Source of the DNA: Microcoleus sp. AS-A8
GTDB taxonomy: Bacteria; Cyanobacteriota; Cyanobacteriia; Cyanobacteriales; Coleofasciculaceae
Assembly (NCBI GenBank): GCA_039962225.1
Contig: JAMPKV010000005.1
Span: 1 to 64,000, forward strand
Length of the DNA: 64,000 nucleotides
Direction of reading: 5' to 3'
Shown one piece after another: positions 36,090 through 44,296 of this stretch (position 1 is the stretch's first letter; each line of letters starts with the position of its first letter). The position numbers and the translations under genes are program-made. Below the pieces are notes generated by a model. That model did not search any database. It worked only from the letters and a program-made list of their open reading frames with translations, and was not told the origin of the DNA.

Positions 36090-37184
36090 TTAGGGAGACT
36101 TCGAGGCTAAATTCCGCATCCTTTGCCAAACCGTAAAGCTTAATAGCATAACGATGCTGGCCATGGTCGCATGAATCACGATGGGAGTCATGCCTTGCAG
36201 TTTCATCGCCAACCAGTTGGCGACCCCAGTCAACCCCCAAAGAGTTATGGCGGTACGGCGTTGGGATAATCCCAAGGCTAACAAGCGGTGATGTAAGTGG
36301 TCTTTCCCAGGGGTACTGAGGGGATTTTTTCCCGCCATCAGTCGCCGGATAAAGACCTGGGTGGTATCCAGTACGGGCAACAGCAAAAACAGAACTGGGG
36401 GCACCAGAGCAAATACTGTAGTCACTTTTAGGTTGCCTAAGATACTAGTTGCCGCCAGCACGTAACCGAAGAAGTAAGCTCCCGCATCTCCCATAATGAT
36501 GTGGGACGGATGGAAATTATGCCGCAAAAAGCCGAGTGCTGCCCCTCCCAGTGCGGCTAAAAGCAAGGTAGCGGCGGCACGCGTGGGAAATTGGGCTGAA
36601 ACCGCCAAAAGGCTCATGGCGGTGATAAAGCTCACTCCCCCAGCTAATCCGTCCATCCCATCCATTAAATTGATGGCGTTGGTAATTCCCACAACCCAAA
36701 GTACGGTGAGAACCACGGAGAACAAGGGGTCTATTGGAGTACCCAAGGTGGCTTCAATACCACTGTGATTGGCGACTAGCAAAAGTGCCGAAAGAATCTG
36801 AGTCAACAGGCGAAATAGGGGGGGTAGCCCAAATTGGTCATCAATGAAGCCCACTAGTACCAAGATTGAGCCGCCCAGAAGAATGCTCAGGACTTCAGCT
36901 AAGACCCCTTCAATCACAATAGGTCTTAACAGGCTTGCCAGTATCAGTGCAGCAACGACTCCGGCGTAGATAGCTAATCCACCTGCATTGGGTAAAGGCT
37001 CTCGGTTCAGTCGCCTAGCGTTAGGTTGGTCAGCCCAACCAACCCGTAAGGCAAAAGAGCGAACTGCTGGAATAAAACGCCAAGTTACCCCCCAAGCTAA
37101 CGCAAAGGTGAAAACCACCGCCAGCCAGCCAGTTCCACTGGGGTCGGCGATGCCGAGAGACCGAAGCAAGTCGTAAAAATTCAT
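36090..37184 (-). CDS. MraY-family UDP-sugar:undecaprenyl-phosphate transferase (WecA/TagO type)
   Basis: The 364-residue integral membrane protein has about ten helices. It carries the family motifs: GFIDDQFGLPP (catalytic Asp pair), NLMDGMDGLAGG, MGDAGAYFFGY and the DHLHHRLLALG loop. The HLHHR loop places it with WecA/TagO/RfbT-type enzymes rather than MraY itself, so it starts the lipid-linked sugar of a surface polysaccharide, or cell-wall glycan, on the cytoplasmic face. The sugar donor cannot be read. It stands alone. Confidence 0.88.
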   Translation of the reverse strand: MNFYDLLRSLGIADPSGTGWLAVVFTFALAWGVTWRFIPAVRSFALRVGWADQPNARRLNREPLPNAGGLAIYAGVVAALILASLLRPIVIEGVLAEVLSILLGGSILVLVGFIDDQFGLPPLFRLLTQILSALLLVANHSGIEATLGTPIDPLFSVVLTVLWVVGITNAINLMDGMDGLAGGVSFITAMSLLAVSAQFPTRAAATLLLAALGGAALGFLRHNFHPSHIIMGDAGAYFFGYVLAATSILGNLKVTTVFALVPPVLFLLLPVLDTTQVFIRRLMAGKNPLSTPGKDHLHHRLLALGLSQRRTAITLWGLTGVANWLAMKLQGMTPIVIHATMASIVMLLSFTVWQRMRNLASKSP

Positions 37185-37401
37185 CTCCCAATTCCCGCCA
37201 GACTGCCAATAATTAACATTAGCCTCAACAGTACACGAATCAATCCGCTAAAGTGTGACCGAAGTTTTGTCGCTTTGGTGAAGGCTTCAGCCACATCGCG
37301 CAGGCCGACGCATCCACACCCCCAGTGGATTGAAGACAGAGGTAAAATGACGGTGTCACCTTATTTGTCTACAAATTTATGCACAAACTGGGCATAGCGC
37401 A

Positions 37402-37674
37402 TTAAGTTTCGGAGGATTCTGGTAGCGGCTCATGCTTTTGGGGAGTTGTTGAGGCGGCATCGACCGACTCAATGTACTGACTTTCCATCAGAAACGCCCC
37501 TTTGGTAAAGCGAACACCCCAGTATCCCCCAGGACGCCGATCAAGAATGACACCCTCTTCCCCGATCTGAATGACATTTGGGGGTCGTAGCATCGGCATG
37601 GATTCAGCCGTCTTGACGTAGCGTGGTAGTGCGATCACCCGAACGCGATCGCCAACAGCAAATTCCTTAGACAT
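37402..37674 (-). CDS. sipA: SipA-like protein (DUF3148)
   Basis: The 90-residue protein has an SH3-like barrel: FAVGDRVRVIALPRYVKT, then PMLRPPNVIQIGEEGVILD, then GGYWGVRFTKGAFLM. This is the DUF3148/SipA family. In Synechococcus SipA binds the histidine kinase NblS and affects light- and nutrient-stress responses. The name is from memory of the sequence pattern. An extra ~15-residue C-terminal tail is not conserved. It is a lone gene. Confidence 0.75.
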   Translation of the reverse strand: MSKEFAVGDRVRVIALPRYVKTAESMPMLRPPNVIQIGEEGVILDRRPGGYWGVRFTKGAFLMESQYIESVDAASTTPQKHEPLPESSET

Positions 37675-37965
37675 AAGCTACAGGCAAACTATTTCACCTA
37701 CAGTCTAAAGTGTGATGGAGAAGCGGGCGTATCCCAAGTCTTCATCCTTCAACCTTCATCCTTTAGCTTTTAAATAAGCGCTGATTGCGTCTCTTAGTTA
37801 TATCTTCTCGCCTCAATGGGCAATTCAGGACGGCCTTGGAGACACCATCCTGAAAAGTTTTAGCCTTCCCAATAACACACAGATGGAGAGAAGTAGGATT
37901 CCTTAACTCAAACTTAAGACTATTAATCAGCCTCCTTCCCCTTCCCTGCCACCCTCTCATCCTGA

Positions 37966-39027
37966 TTAAGGAGCTTTCCAAATCCGTTGGTGATATTGCC
38001 CCAAATCAGCATAAGGGTCTGGAGCTGGGTGGGAGTGGTGATGGTCGTGATGATGGTGATGACCATGTTGGTGATTATGGTCATGGGAGTGACCCTGAGC
38101 TGCATCTTGATCTTTCTCAACCACTGCCAGACGGAACTTGCACATCTCACAATTCATCTGCACCTGCCCTAGTTGAGTCTCAATTTCTCGCTCCCGTAGA
38201 ATCGCTAATAGCTGAGACTGAATGCCCATTTCTGGCAAACAGGTCATAGAAATTTCTGGATATTGTTCCTGCTGCTGGGCGGTGATGTCAAAAATCTTCT
38301 TGACTAGGGCACCTGTAAACAGGAAGTACGGCAGAACAATAATCCGCTTGGGTTGGTACAAGCGAGCACGACGAAAGCCTTCTTCTAAACGAGGATGGGT
38401 AATGCCGATAAAGCAAGTTTCAACCGTTTGGTAGCCGCTTCCTTCCCAGAGAATGCGAGCCATTTTATACACATCCCCATTGGCATCGGGGTCGCTAGAC
38501 CCTCGACCGACAAAGAGCAAGACGGTATCTTTTCTTAAGATGGAAGGTTGAAGGTTAGAACTTTCAACATCCAATGGGTTAATTTGCCCCTTTTGTGGTA
38601 TGCCATCCAATGCGGCAAGGCGATCGCGCCATAATTCCAGTATTCCTGGAGTAATGCCGAAATGCCGCCCATAGTGAAATTTAACTTGTGGATGTTTGGC
38701 TCTGGCTCGGTCTAACTCATTGGTGACGTCAAACTTATTGTGTCGTGCAGCAAACAACAGAATCGGTAAAACTGAGAGTTCAGTGTAGCCCTGTGCCACA
38801 CACTGATCTACTCCCTCCTGAATGGTTGGGCCAGTTAGTTCCAAAAAACACGGCAGAACAGGGCGGGAGGTATCTAAAGCTTGGTAAGCCTGGACAAAAT
38901 CCAGAAAGGCTTGACGCCCATCCTCATCTCTAGTGCCATGACCAATCATCAACAAAGGTCGTTGTAGCGGTAGAGGGGGTAACAACAGGGAGTCAGGGGT
39001 GAAATCAATAGTATTGGCGGTAGACAT
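37966..39027 (-). CDS. cbiX: Sirohydrochlorin/cobalt chelatase with His-rich tail (CbiX type)
   Basis: The 353-residue protein has two CbiX domains in tandem (first from [17 protein letters not shown], second from [16 protein letters not shown]), the long arrangement of class II chelatases. Catalytic His lies in GHGT; the second repeat has GRGSS. A striking His-rich stretch ([20 protein letters not shown]) near the C-terminus could store metal. A cobalamin riboswitch lies upstream, so cobalt insertion for B12 is the better guess than iron for siroheme. The final ~20 residues after the His tract are conserved-looking. Confidence 0.9.
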   Translation of the reverse strand: MSTANTIDFTPDSLLLPPLPLQRPLLMIGHGTRDEDGRQAFLDFVQAYQALDTSRPVLPCFLELTGPTIQEGVDQCVAQGYTELSVLPILLFAARHNKFDVTNELDRARAKHPQVKFHYGRHFGITPGILELWRDRLAALDGIPQKGQINPLDVESSNLQPSILRKDTVLLFVGRGSSDPDANGDVYKMARILWEGSGYQTVETCFIGITHPRLEEGFRRARLYQPKRIIVLPYFLFTGALVKKIFDITAQQQEQYPEISMTCLPEMGIQSQLLAILREREIETQLGQVQMNCEMCKFRLAVVEKDQDAAQGHSHDHNHQHGHHHHHDHHHSHPAPDPYADLGQYHQRIWKAP

Positions 39028-39194
39028 TAATGTTCAAGCTTCTTCCCGTGCGAGGCAGGAGATAGAGTGGACAGGCAACAATAGGCGTTCTGGCTTAAGG
39101 AAGTATGAAGTATGAAATGTAATTGTGACAACAGGTACTTCATCGTAGTTTTCGGTTTGAGCTTTTACAAGTCAACTTTTTTTCATCCTTCATC

Positions 39195-39295
39195 CTTCAT
39201 GCTTTCCTCTGACAGCTGCCGCACAGCCCCGGACTTGCACCGGTGTTTCCCTAAGTTGTTGCGGTTTACGGATGCCTTGATATATTAGCGGATTC
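39195..39295 (-). promoter_or_regulatory. Cobalamin riboswitch
   Basis: The minus strand reads TAGGGAAACACCGGTGCAAG, TCCGGGGCTGTGCGGCAGCT and GTCAGAGGAAAGC, matching the conserved core of B12 riboswitches (GGGAA, GGTGCAAGTCC, CTGTGCGGCAGC). It lies ~170 bp before the cbiX start. A stretch near 39047-39057 could pair with GTGCGGCAG and might be the switching arm. Confidence 0.88.
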
Positions 39296-39299
39296 TACT

Positions 39300-39610
39300 C
39301 AGCCGCAAAATACAGGGGAGGGGGTTTCCTGACTCTCAATCTGGCCATCCCAACTTTTAGACACTCACAGGTTCCTTCTACTAATTCTTGACCATCAGGA
39401 GTTTGCTGCACACGCTCAAGGCATTTCTCGGCTTTGGAGTAGTTATCATGCGGCAATACCTAGGACAGAATAATTTAAGGCTTCGAGAGAACCGGAGGGC
39501 TGTGTCTTCAACCACTGAAGGAACTTTTGGCCGTTTCCAGGCTTTGCGCTAAGGGAGCCTGAATTCCTGTCATTTCATCAATGCAGACAGTTGTCTCAAA
39601 GTGTTTGGCT
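39300..39610 (-). pseudogene. Decayed gene fragments, including a probable IS630 transposase piece
   Basis: Near 39553-39606 the minus strand reads [18 protein letters not shown], which looks like the catalytic DEMTGIQA segment of an IS630-type transposase. Lower down two other frames contain [20 protein letters not shown] and DNYSKAEKCLERVQQTPDGQ. All are broken by stops or frame changes. No intact gene is present. Confidence 0.4.
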
Positions 39611-39634
39611 GTCTGTATGTTGGCTGTCTGTATG
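39605..39634. repeat. Perfect 15-bp tandem duplication
   Basis: ttggctgtctgtatg occurs twice in a row, next to the IS630 remnant. It may be a slippage product or target-site trace. Confidence 0.7.
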
Positions 39635-39663
39635 GCGCTGAGATACGAGCGATCGCCCCCTTA

Positions 39664-39698
39664 AAACAAGCACCCACTTCAGATAAAAGTGAGTGCTT
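39664..39698 (-). terminator. Terminator of ndhCKJ
   Basis: Arms aagcac/gtgctt and cactt/aagtg around cagata, followed on the minus strand by a short T run, just past the ndhJ stop. Confidence 0.65.
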
Positions 39699-39735
39699 TC
39701 TTACACAAAATTAGAATTCAAGGGCGCTGCCTGAT

Positions 39736-40260
39736 TTAATAAGCATCTTGTAACTCGTAAAAATCAGGCGAGATGTAATCCTTGCGTAAAGGCCAACCCA
39801 CCCAATCTTCCGGCATCAAAATCCGCTTTAAATTCGGGTGCCCTTCATAGACAATGCCATACATATCGTAGGTTTCTCGCTCTTGCCAATCGGCGGCTTT
39901 CCAAATCCAGTAAACGGAGGGCACCGTAGGATTATCTCGCGGTAGGAATACCTTCAGCCGCAGTTCCTCAGGTCGGTCAGCATTATCACTGAGTTTAATC
40001 AAGTGATAAAAGCTCACTAACTCACCACCCGGCCCTGTATCATAGCCACCTTGGCACTGTAAATAGTTAAACCCATAGGCATAGAGAGCAGTTGCGACGG
40101 GTATCAAGACTTCTGAGTCAACTTTGATTACCTCAACACCTAGGTGATCAGGCTCCATTAACTCATTGTCAAAGCCGTTTTCCTGTAACCAACCAGAAAC
40201 CTTACCCGTCTGTACTATTTCCGAGGCTTCTTGAGTTGCTGGTTTTGATTCTTCAGCCAC
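39736..40260 (-). CDS. ndhJ: NDH-1 subunit J
   Basis: NdhJ is the 30-kDa-type peripheral-arm subunit of thylakoid NDH-1, which feeds electrons from ferredoxin into plastoquinone. The 174-residue protein contains the family segment [20 protein letters not shown] and ends with the [15 protein letters not shown] tail. It overlaps the end of ndhK by 8 bp, so it is translated in the ndhC-ndhK-ndhJ operon. The order is conserved in cyanobacteria and plastids. Confidence 0.97.
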   Translation of the reverse strand: MAEESKPATQEASEIVQTGKVSGWLQENGFDNELMEPDHLGVEVIKVDSEVLIPVATALYAYGFNYLQCQGGYDTGPGGELVSFYHLIKLSDNADRPEELRLKVFLPRDNPTVPSVYWIWKAADWQERETYDMYGIVYEGHPNLKRILMPEDWVGWPLRKDYISPDFYELQDAY

Positions 40261-41005
40261 GAGATACCTCCTGGTTTTGAGCAGATTTGAGGGCGGGTGG
40301 TACTGGCATTCCCATCGCTTCGCTCAACTCCTTGGGCGGAGTGTAACGAGTTTCCGACTGCAAGTACTTACCCGTCAAAATATCTGGCACTGCTTTCATT
40401 TTGTGGGTAGTACTGTAGTACCGATGAGTCTGCTTAAGCTGGGATCTTTCCTGGATAGAGTCGTTGGCGACCTTTTTACGCAGCTTAATAATCGCATCAA
40501 TGATGGCTTCTGGACGAGGAGGACAACCAGGGATATACACATCCACAGGAATTAATTTATCCACTCCGCGCACGGCGGTTGGGGAATCCACGCTGAACAT
40601 ACCACCCGTGATGGTACAAGCACCCATGGCAATCACATATTTGGGGTCTGGCATTTGCTCGTAAAGACGAACGAGAGCCGGTGCCATTTTCATGTTGATT
40701 GTGCCAGCCGTAATGATTAAGTCAGCTTGGCGAGGGCTAGAACGAGGCACCAAACCAAACCGATCAAAGTCAAAGCGAGAGCCAATCAGAGCGGCAAATT
40801 CAATGAAGCAGCAGGCTGTTCCATACAGCATAGGCCACAGGCTGGAAAGCCGCGCCCAGTTGTAGAGGTCATCTACTGTGGTCAAAATGACATTTTCTGA
40901 AAGCTCTTGAGTGACGGTCGGTCGCTCAATTGGGTTGATAATTCGTTCGTTTGGCTGCTTGCCTAAAGCAGCGCCGTTCGTTGTTGGATTGGGGTTCATG
41001 ACCAT
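40253..41005 (-). CDS. ndhK: NDH-1 subunit K (iron-sulfur cluster N2)
   Basis: NdhK (NuoB/PSST homologue) binds the last 4Fe-4S cluster before quinone. Visible ligands are the two cysteines in [10 protein letters not shown], Cys in [10 protein letters not shown] and Cys in PGCPPRPEA. The 250-residue protein has a cyanobacteria-type C-terminal extension. The start overlaps ndhC by 10 bp and its end overlaps ndhJ by 8 bp. A start two codons later (MNPN) is possible. Confidence 0.97.
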   Translation of the reverse strand: MVMNPNPTTNGAALGKQPNERIINPIERPTVTQELSENVILTTVDDLYNWARLSSLWPMLYGTACCFIEFAALIGSRFDFDRFGLVPRSSPRQADLIITAGTINMKMAPALVRLYEQMPDPKYVIAMGACTITGGMFSVDSPTAVRGVDKLIPVDVYIPGCPPRPEAIIDAIIKLRKKVANDSIQERSQLKQTHRYYSTTHKMKAVPDILTGKYLQSETRYTPPKELSEAMGMPVPPALKSAQNQEVSRG

Positions 41006-41358
41006 TCAAGGGCTCCTTTGCGCCATGCGTAAACAAGAGCAACCACAAGAATTGCTATAAAAATTAAAGCTTCAATGAAAGCCAGCAGTCCGAGACGACT
41101 GAAGGCGACAGCCCAAGGATACAAAAATACCGTTTCCACATCGAATATCACGAAGACCAGCGCAAACATGTAGTAACGGATGTTGAACTGAATCCACGCT
41201 CCCCCTATGGGTTCCATTCCGGATTCGTATGTGGTACGTCGCTCAGGACCCCCTGTGCTGGGTCGCAAAAGCTTAGATGCAGTCAGTGCTAAAAGGGGGA
41301 CTAAACTGCAAGCTAGTAAGAAGCCTAGGAGATACTCGTAGCCGCTAAGAACAAACAC
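40996..41358 (-). CDS. ndhC: NDH-1 subunit C
   Basis: NdhC (NuoA homologue) is a membrane subunit with three helices. The 120-residue protein has the characteristic loop [20 protein letters not shown] and the third-helix region [15 protein letters not shown]. It opens the ndhC-ndhK-ndhJ operon, so the operon promoter lies in the 41359-41911 intergenic region. The coding overlap with ndhK suggests coupled translation. Confidence 0.97.
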   Translation of the reverse strand: MFVLSGYEYLLGFLLACSLVPLLALTASKLLRPSTGGPERRTTYESGMEPIGGAWIQFNIRYYMFALVFVIFDVETVFLYPWAVAFSRLGLLAFIEALIFIAILVVALVYAWRKGALEWS

Positions 41359-41911
41359 AATGGGTAACTGCCACTAAAAACTTGCGTTATTAATTCTTTA
41401 ACCTTCTTAATTATAGGGGTTCGGTTGTTTTGTCCTAATTTGAGGAACTTAGCGGGAGCATTATAAAAAGCAATCGTACCCTTTCGGCCAATCTATTTAC
41501 CTTGTCCTAATTTTTCAGAGTCCCAGCCCACTTAGGCTATTGCAGGGAGTGGGGCACAAAGTGGGGAGTCGGCTTCACCCGATGGGGCTTACAGCTAGAG
41601 ATTAGCTTTTCGCTATTATCATTTCATGGTTTATTTGTAAAGTATTGTTCTACAGCTAGATTATGAGAATTATTTTTCAGGAACGCGATGGGTCGCGGCC
41701 TCCGGCTTAGGGTTTTCATTTCGTAACCTACAAGTATCTCCCAGTTAGGATCATGGGCGCGGCGCTAGCGGCTAGCGGTGCCAGGAATTTCTTCCCTGTG
41801 ACTGTAACGCTATATACAGAAGTTCTCACTTAGGTAGTAAAGTTGTCCATCTGTGCGATAATTTTTTTAACAAACATTTTAAGATTTGCGTCCTGATTGT
41901 ATCTGTGAGCG
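41359..41911. other. Divergent intergenic region between ndhC and rubredoxin
   Basis: About 550 bp without a supported gene. It must carry promoters for ndhCKJ and for the rubredoxin gene. The inverted motif gctagcggctagc near 41766 is short. No riboswitch or NtcA box was recognised. Confidence 0.4.
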
Positions 41912-42259
41912 ATGAGCGAGCAAGCCAAAGAGCAAACCCTTGCTGAGACAGCGCCAAGTCGTTATGAATGCCGCTCTTGCGGCTACGTCTATGAGCCTAG
42001 CAAGGGAGACAGTAATCGTGATGTTCCTCCAGGGACGCCTTTTGAAGAGTTGCCCAATGACTGGCGTTGTCCTGTCTGCGGTGTTCGAACTTCTCAGTTT
42101 GAGAATATTGGTTCGAGTGGAGCGCCTTCTGGCTTTCAAGAGAACCTGAACTATGGCTTAGGGGTCAACCGTTTGACCCCAGGGCAAAAAAATCTCTTAA
42201 TTTTTGGTGCCTTGGCTTTAGGCTTCTTGTTCTTTCTCAGTCTCTATGGTTTGCGCTGA
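41912..42259 (+). CDS. rubA: Membrane-anchored rubredoxin
   Basis: The 115-residue protein has the rubredoxin iron site with two CxxC pairs ([10 protein letters not shown] and [10 protein letters not shown]), then a linker and a C-terminal membrane helix ([20 protein letters not shown]). Thylakoid RubA is needed for photosystem assembly. It is followed by ycf48 and psbEFLJ, a conserved cyanobacterial order that points to photosystem II assembly. The N-terminal ~15 residues are a variable lead. Confidence 0.95.
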   Translation: MSEQAKEQTLAETAPSRYECRSCGYVYEPSKGDSNRDVPPGTPFEELPNDWRCPVCGVRTSQFENIGSSGAPSGFQENLNYGLGVNRLTPGQKNLLIFGALALGFLFFLSLYGLR

Positions 42260-42355
42260 TGGGGGCACAGTTGGTGACCGTCTTGGGACTGGGAATCGGG
42301 GAGCAATGACTTGTGAGTTTTGACTTTTGTCTGACCATTGACAGTTCTGGAGGTT

Positions 42356-43360
42356 ATGAGCGATTTGATGAAAGCGCTGAAACAAATTGTAATATTGCTG
42401 GGAATCGCCCTATTTTGTGTTAGCTGTAGTAAAGTTCCATCTGTAAGTTATAATCCCTGGCAGGTTGTTTCCACGTCAACGGAATCTACCTTACAGGATG
42501 TTGGTTTTACCGATGACCTCAATCATGGATGGGCAGTAGGGAGTAATGCTACTCTTTTAGAAACAAAAGATGGCGGTAAAACCTGGCAAGAAAAAGGGCT
42601 GGAGCTGGGAGAGACAAACTATCGCTTCACGTCTGTTAGCTTTGCTGGTGACGAAGGCTGGATTGTGGGTGAACCCTCAATCCTTCTACATACGACAGAT
42701 AGCGGAGCTTCTTGGTCTCGCATCCCCTTGAGCGAAAAGTTACCCGGTTCGCCTAATACCATTTTGGCTCTTGGCCCCAAATCCGCCGAGATGACGACCA
42801 CAGTGGGAGCGATTTATCAAACAAAAGATAACGGTCAGACTTGGAAAGCTCTGGTTGAAGAAGCCGTGGGTGTTGTCCGGAATATTTCCCGTTCAGAAGA
42901 TGGCAAATACATTGCTGTTTCCGCTAGAGGGAACTTCTTCTCGACTTGGGAACCCGGTCAGAGTGCTTGGGTACAGCATAACCGCAACAGTTCCAGGCGT
43001 CTTCAGAGTATGGGATATGGAAAAGATGGGCGTCTTTGGTTGTTGGCGCGGGGAGGGCAAGTGCAGTTTAGTCGCGCTGAAGACCTAGAAACCTGGGATG
43101 AGTCTCAAAATCCGGAATTTTCGACGAGCTGGGGCTTCCTCGACCTAGCCTACCGTACACCTGAAGAAATTTGGGTCGCTGGTGGTAGTGGAAATTTGCT
43201 TTGTAGCTTCGATGGTGGCAAAACCTGGCAAAAAGACCGCGAAATTGAAAATGTGCCCGCCAACTTTTACAAAATTGTCTTTGTAACGCCAGAGCGGGGA
43301 TTTATCATTGGTCAGAAGGGTGTTTTACTCAGGTACGAGCCACCTTCAGAAGCGGCTTAA
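42356..43360 (+). CDS. ycf48: Photosystem II assembly factor Ycf48 (HCF136)
   Basis: Ycf48 binds newly made D1 and helps build the PSII reaction centre on the lumen side. The protein of ~334 residues has a lipoprotein signal (LLGIALFCVSC) and a seven-bladed beta-propeller with repeats such as TKDGGKTWQEK, TTDSGASWSR, TKDNGQTWKA and SFDGGKTWQK. An Arg-rich patch (NSSRRLQSM) fits the D1-binding surface described for the family. The start is uncertain: ATG 42356 or 42368 behind a ggagg site, or a TTG at 42338. Confidence 0.95.
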   Translation: MSDLMKALKQIVILLGIALFCVSCSKVPSVSYNPWQVVSTSTESTLQDVGFTDDLNHGWAVGSNATLLETKDGGKTWQEKGLELGETNYRFTSVSFAGDEGWIVGEPSILLHTTDSGASWSRIPLSEKLPGSPNTILALGPKSAEMTTTVGAIYQTKDNGQTWKALVEEAVGVVRNISRSEDGKYIAVSARGNFFSTWEPGQSAWVQHNRNSSRRLQSMGYGKDGRLWLLARGGQVQFSRAEDLETWDESQNPEFSTSWGFLDLAYRTPEEIWVAGGSGNLLCSFDGGKTWQKDREIENVPANFYKIVFVTPERGFIIGQKGVLLRYEPPSEAA

Positions 43361-43448
43361 AACAAGTGAAATTGCTTGAAGTGAGCGAAGCCAATTTCGT
43401 ATTATAGTTATTGAGTTTTCAAATGTTGAAAGGAAGGAGTAAATAGCT

Positions 43449-43697
43449 GTGTCAGGTTCAACTGGAGAACGTCCGTTTGGGGACATTATTACAAGTGTTC
43501 GTTACTGGGTAATTCACAGTATCACTATCCCGGCTTTATTTATTGCTGGCTGGCTATTTGTTAGCACGGGTCTGGCCTATGATGTGTTTGGCACACCCCG
43601 CCCTAATGAATATTTCACCCAAGACCGTGTAGAAGCACCCATTCTAAGCGATCGCTACGAAGCCAAACAGCAAATCCAGCAATTCTCTGGTAAGTAG
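43449..43697 (+). CDS. psbE: Cytochrome b559 alpha subunit
   Basis: PsbE is one of two heme-binding subunits of cytochrome b559 in the PSII core. The 82-residue protein has its single membrane helix with the heme ligand His in [11 protein letters not shown], and a lumenal C-terminal part ([16 protein letters not shown]). The start is GTG behind a ggaagga site. It heads the psbE-psbF-psbL-psbJ operon. Length and sequence are fully typical. Confidence 0.98.
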   Translation: MSGSTGERPFGDIITSVRYWVIHSITIPALFIAGWLFVSTGLAYDVFGTPRPNEYFTQDRVEAPILSDRYEAKQQIQQFSGK

Positions 43698-43718
43698 TTC
43701 TAAAACAGGTTTAAGACA

Positions 43719-43853
43719 ATGACAGGTAATACTCCGAATCAACCCATTTCTTATCCAATTTTTACAGTTAGATGGCTAGCTGTTCATACACTGGGTGTGC
43801 CTACCGTTTTCTTCTTGGGCGCGATCGCAGCTATGCAGTTTATCCAACGATAG
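43719..43853 (+). CDS. psbF: Cytochrome b559 beta subunit
   Basis: The 44-residue protein ([19 protein letters not shown] onward) has one membrane helix and the heme ligand His in [11 protein letters not shown]. With PsbE it binds the b559 heme of PSII. It lies 21 bp after psbE and 11 bp before psbL. It is too short for routine gene callers with a 60-residue limit, but the identity is clear. Confidence 0.98.
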   Translation: MTGNTPNQPISYPIFTVRWLAVHTLGVPTVFFLGAIAAMQFIQR

Positions 43854-43864
43854 GAGAAACAACG

Positions 43865-43987
43865 ATGCCAGAAAGATCTCCCAATCCGAATAACCAACCG
43901 GTTGAACTTAACCGGACTTCGCTCTACTTAGGTCTATTACTCGTTTTTGTTCTCGGTATTTTGTTTTCCAGTTATTTCTTCAATTAA
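43865..43987 (+). CDS. psbL: Photosystem II protein L
   Basis: The 40-residue protein begins [20 protein letters not shown] and ends in a single helix and FSSYFFN. PsbL lies at the PSII dimer interface and supports electron flow at the acceptor side. Third gene of psbEFLJ. A longer frame upstream is only a readthrough. Confidence 0.97.
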   Translation: MPERSPNPNNQPVELNRTSLYLGLLLVFVLGILFSSYFFN

Positions 43988-44035
43988 CTGGATCTGATGG
44001 TAATCTTTTTTGTTGTGAATTAGGAGGTAGAAGTT

Positions 44036-44155
44036 ATGGCTGGAACAGGAAAAATTCCCTTGTGGATTGTTGCCACAGTTGCGGGAACAGGTGTCATCGT
44101 AATTCTTGGTATTTTCTTTTATGGTGCTTACGCAGGGCTAGGTTCCTCGCTGTAG
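44036..44155 (+). CDS. psbJ: Photosystem II protein J
   Basis: The 39-residue protein starts [20 protein letters not shown] and ends with [13 protein letters not shown], the PsbJ pattern. It has one membrane helix, near cytochrome b559, and affects plastoquinone exchange. A strong taggagg site precedes the ATG. It closes the operon and is followed by a terminator. Confidence 0.97.
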   Translation: MAGTGKIPLWIVATVAGTGVIVILGIFFYGAYAGLGSSL

Positions 44156-44229
44156 GTTCCTAACCAAACTGAGGTTAATGAACAATTAATTTGATGCTTA
44201 TTTGACATCAAAATAGTCATCAAAAGCAT

Positions 44230-44262
44230 ATACCGCCAACTTTACTCAAGTCGGCGGTATTT
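44230..44262 (+). terminator. Terminator of psbEFLJ
   Basis: ataccgcc and ggcggtat form an 8-bp stem, extended inside by actt/aagt, and are followed by a short T run. Confidence 0.8.
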
Positions 44263-44296
44263 TAATAACTCATGATTGTTTAGTTAGGGGTTGGCT

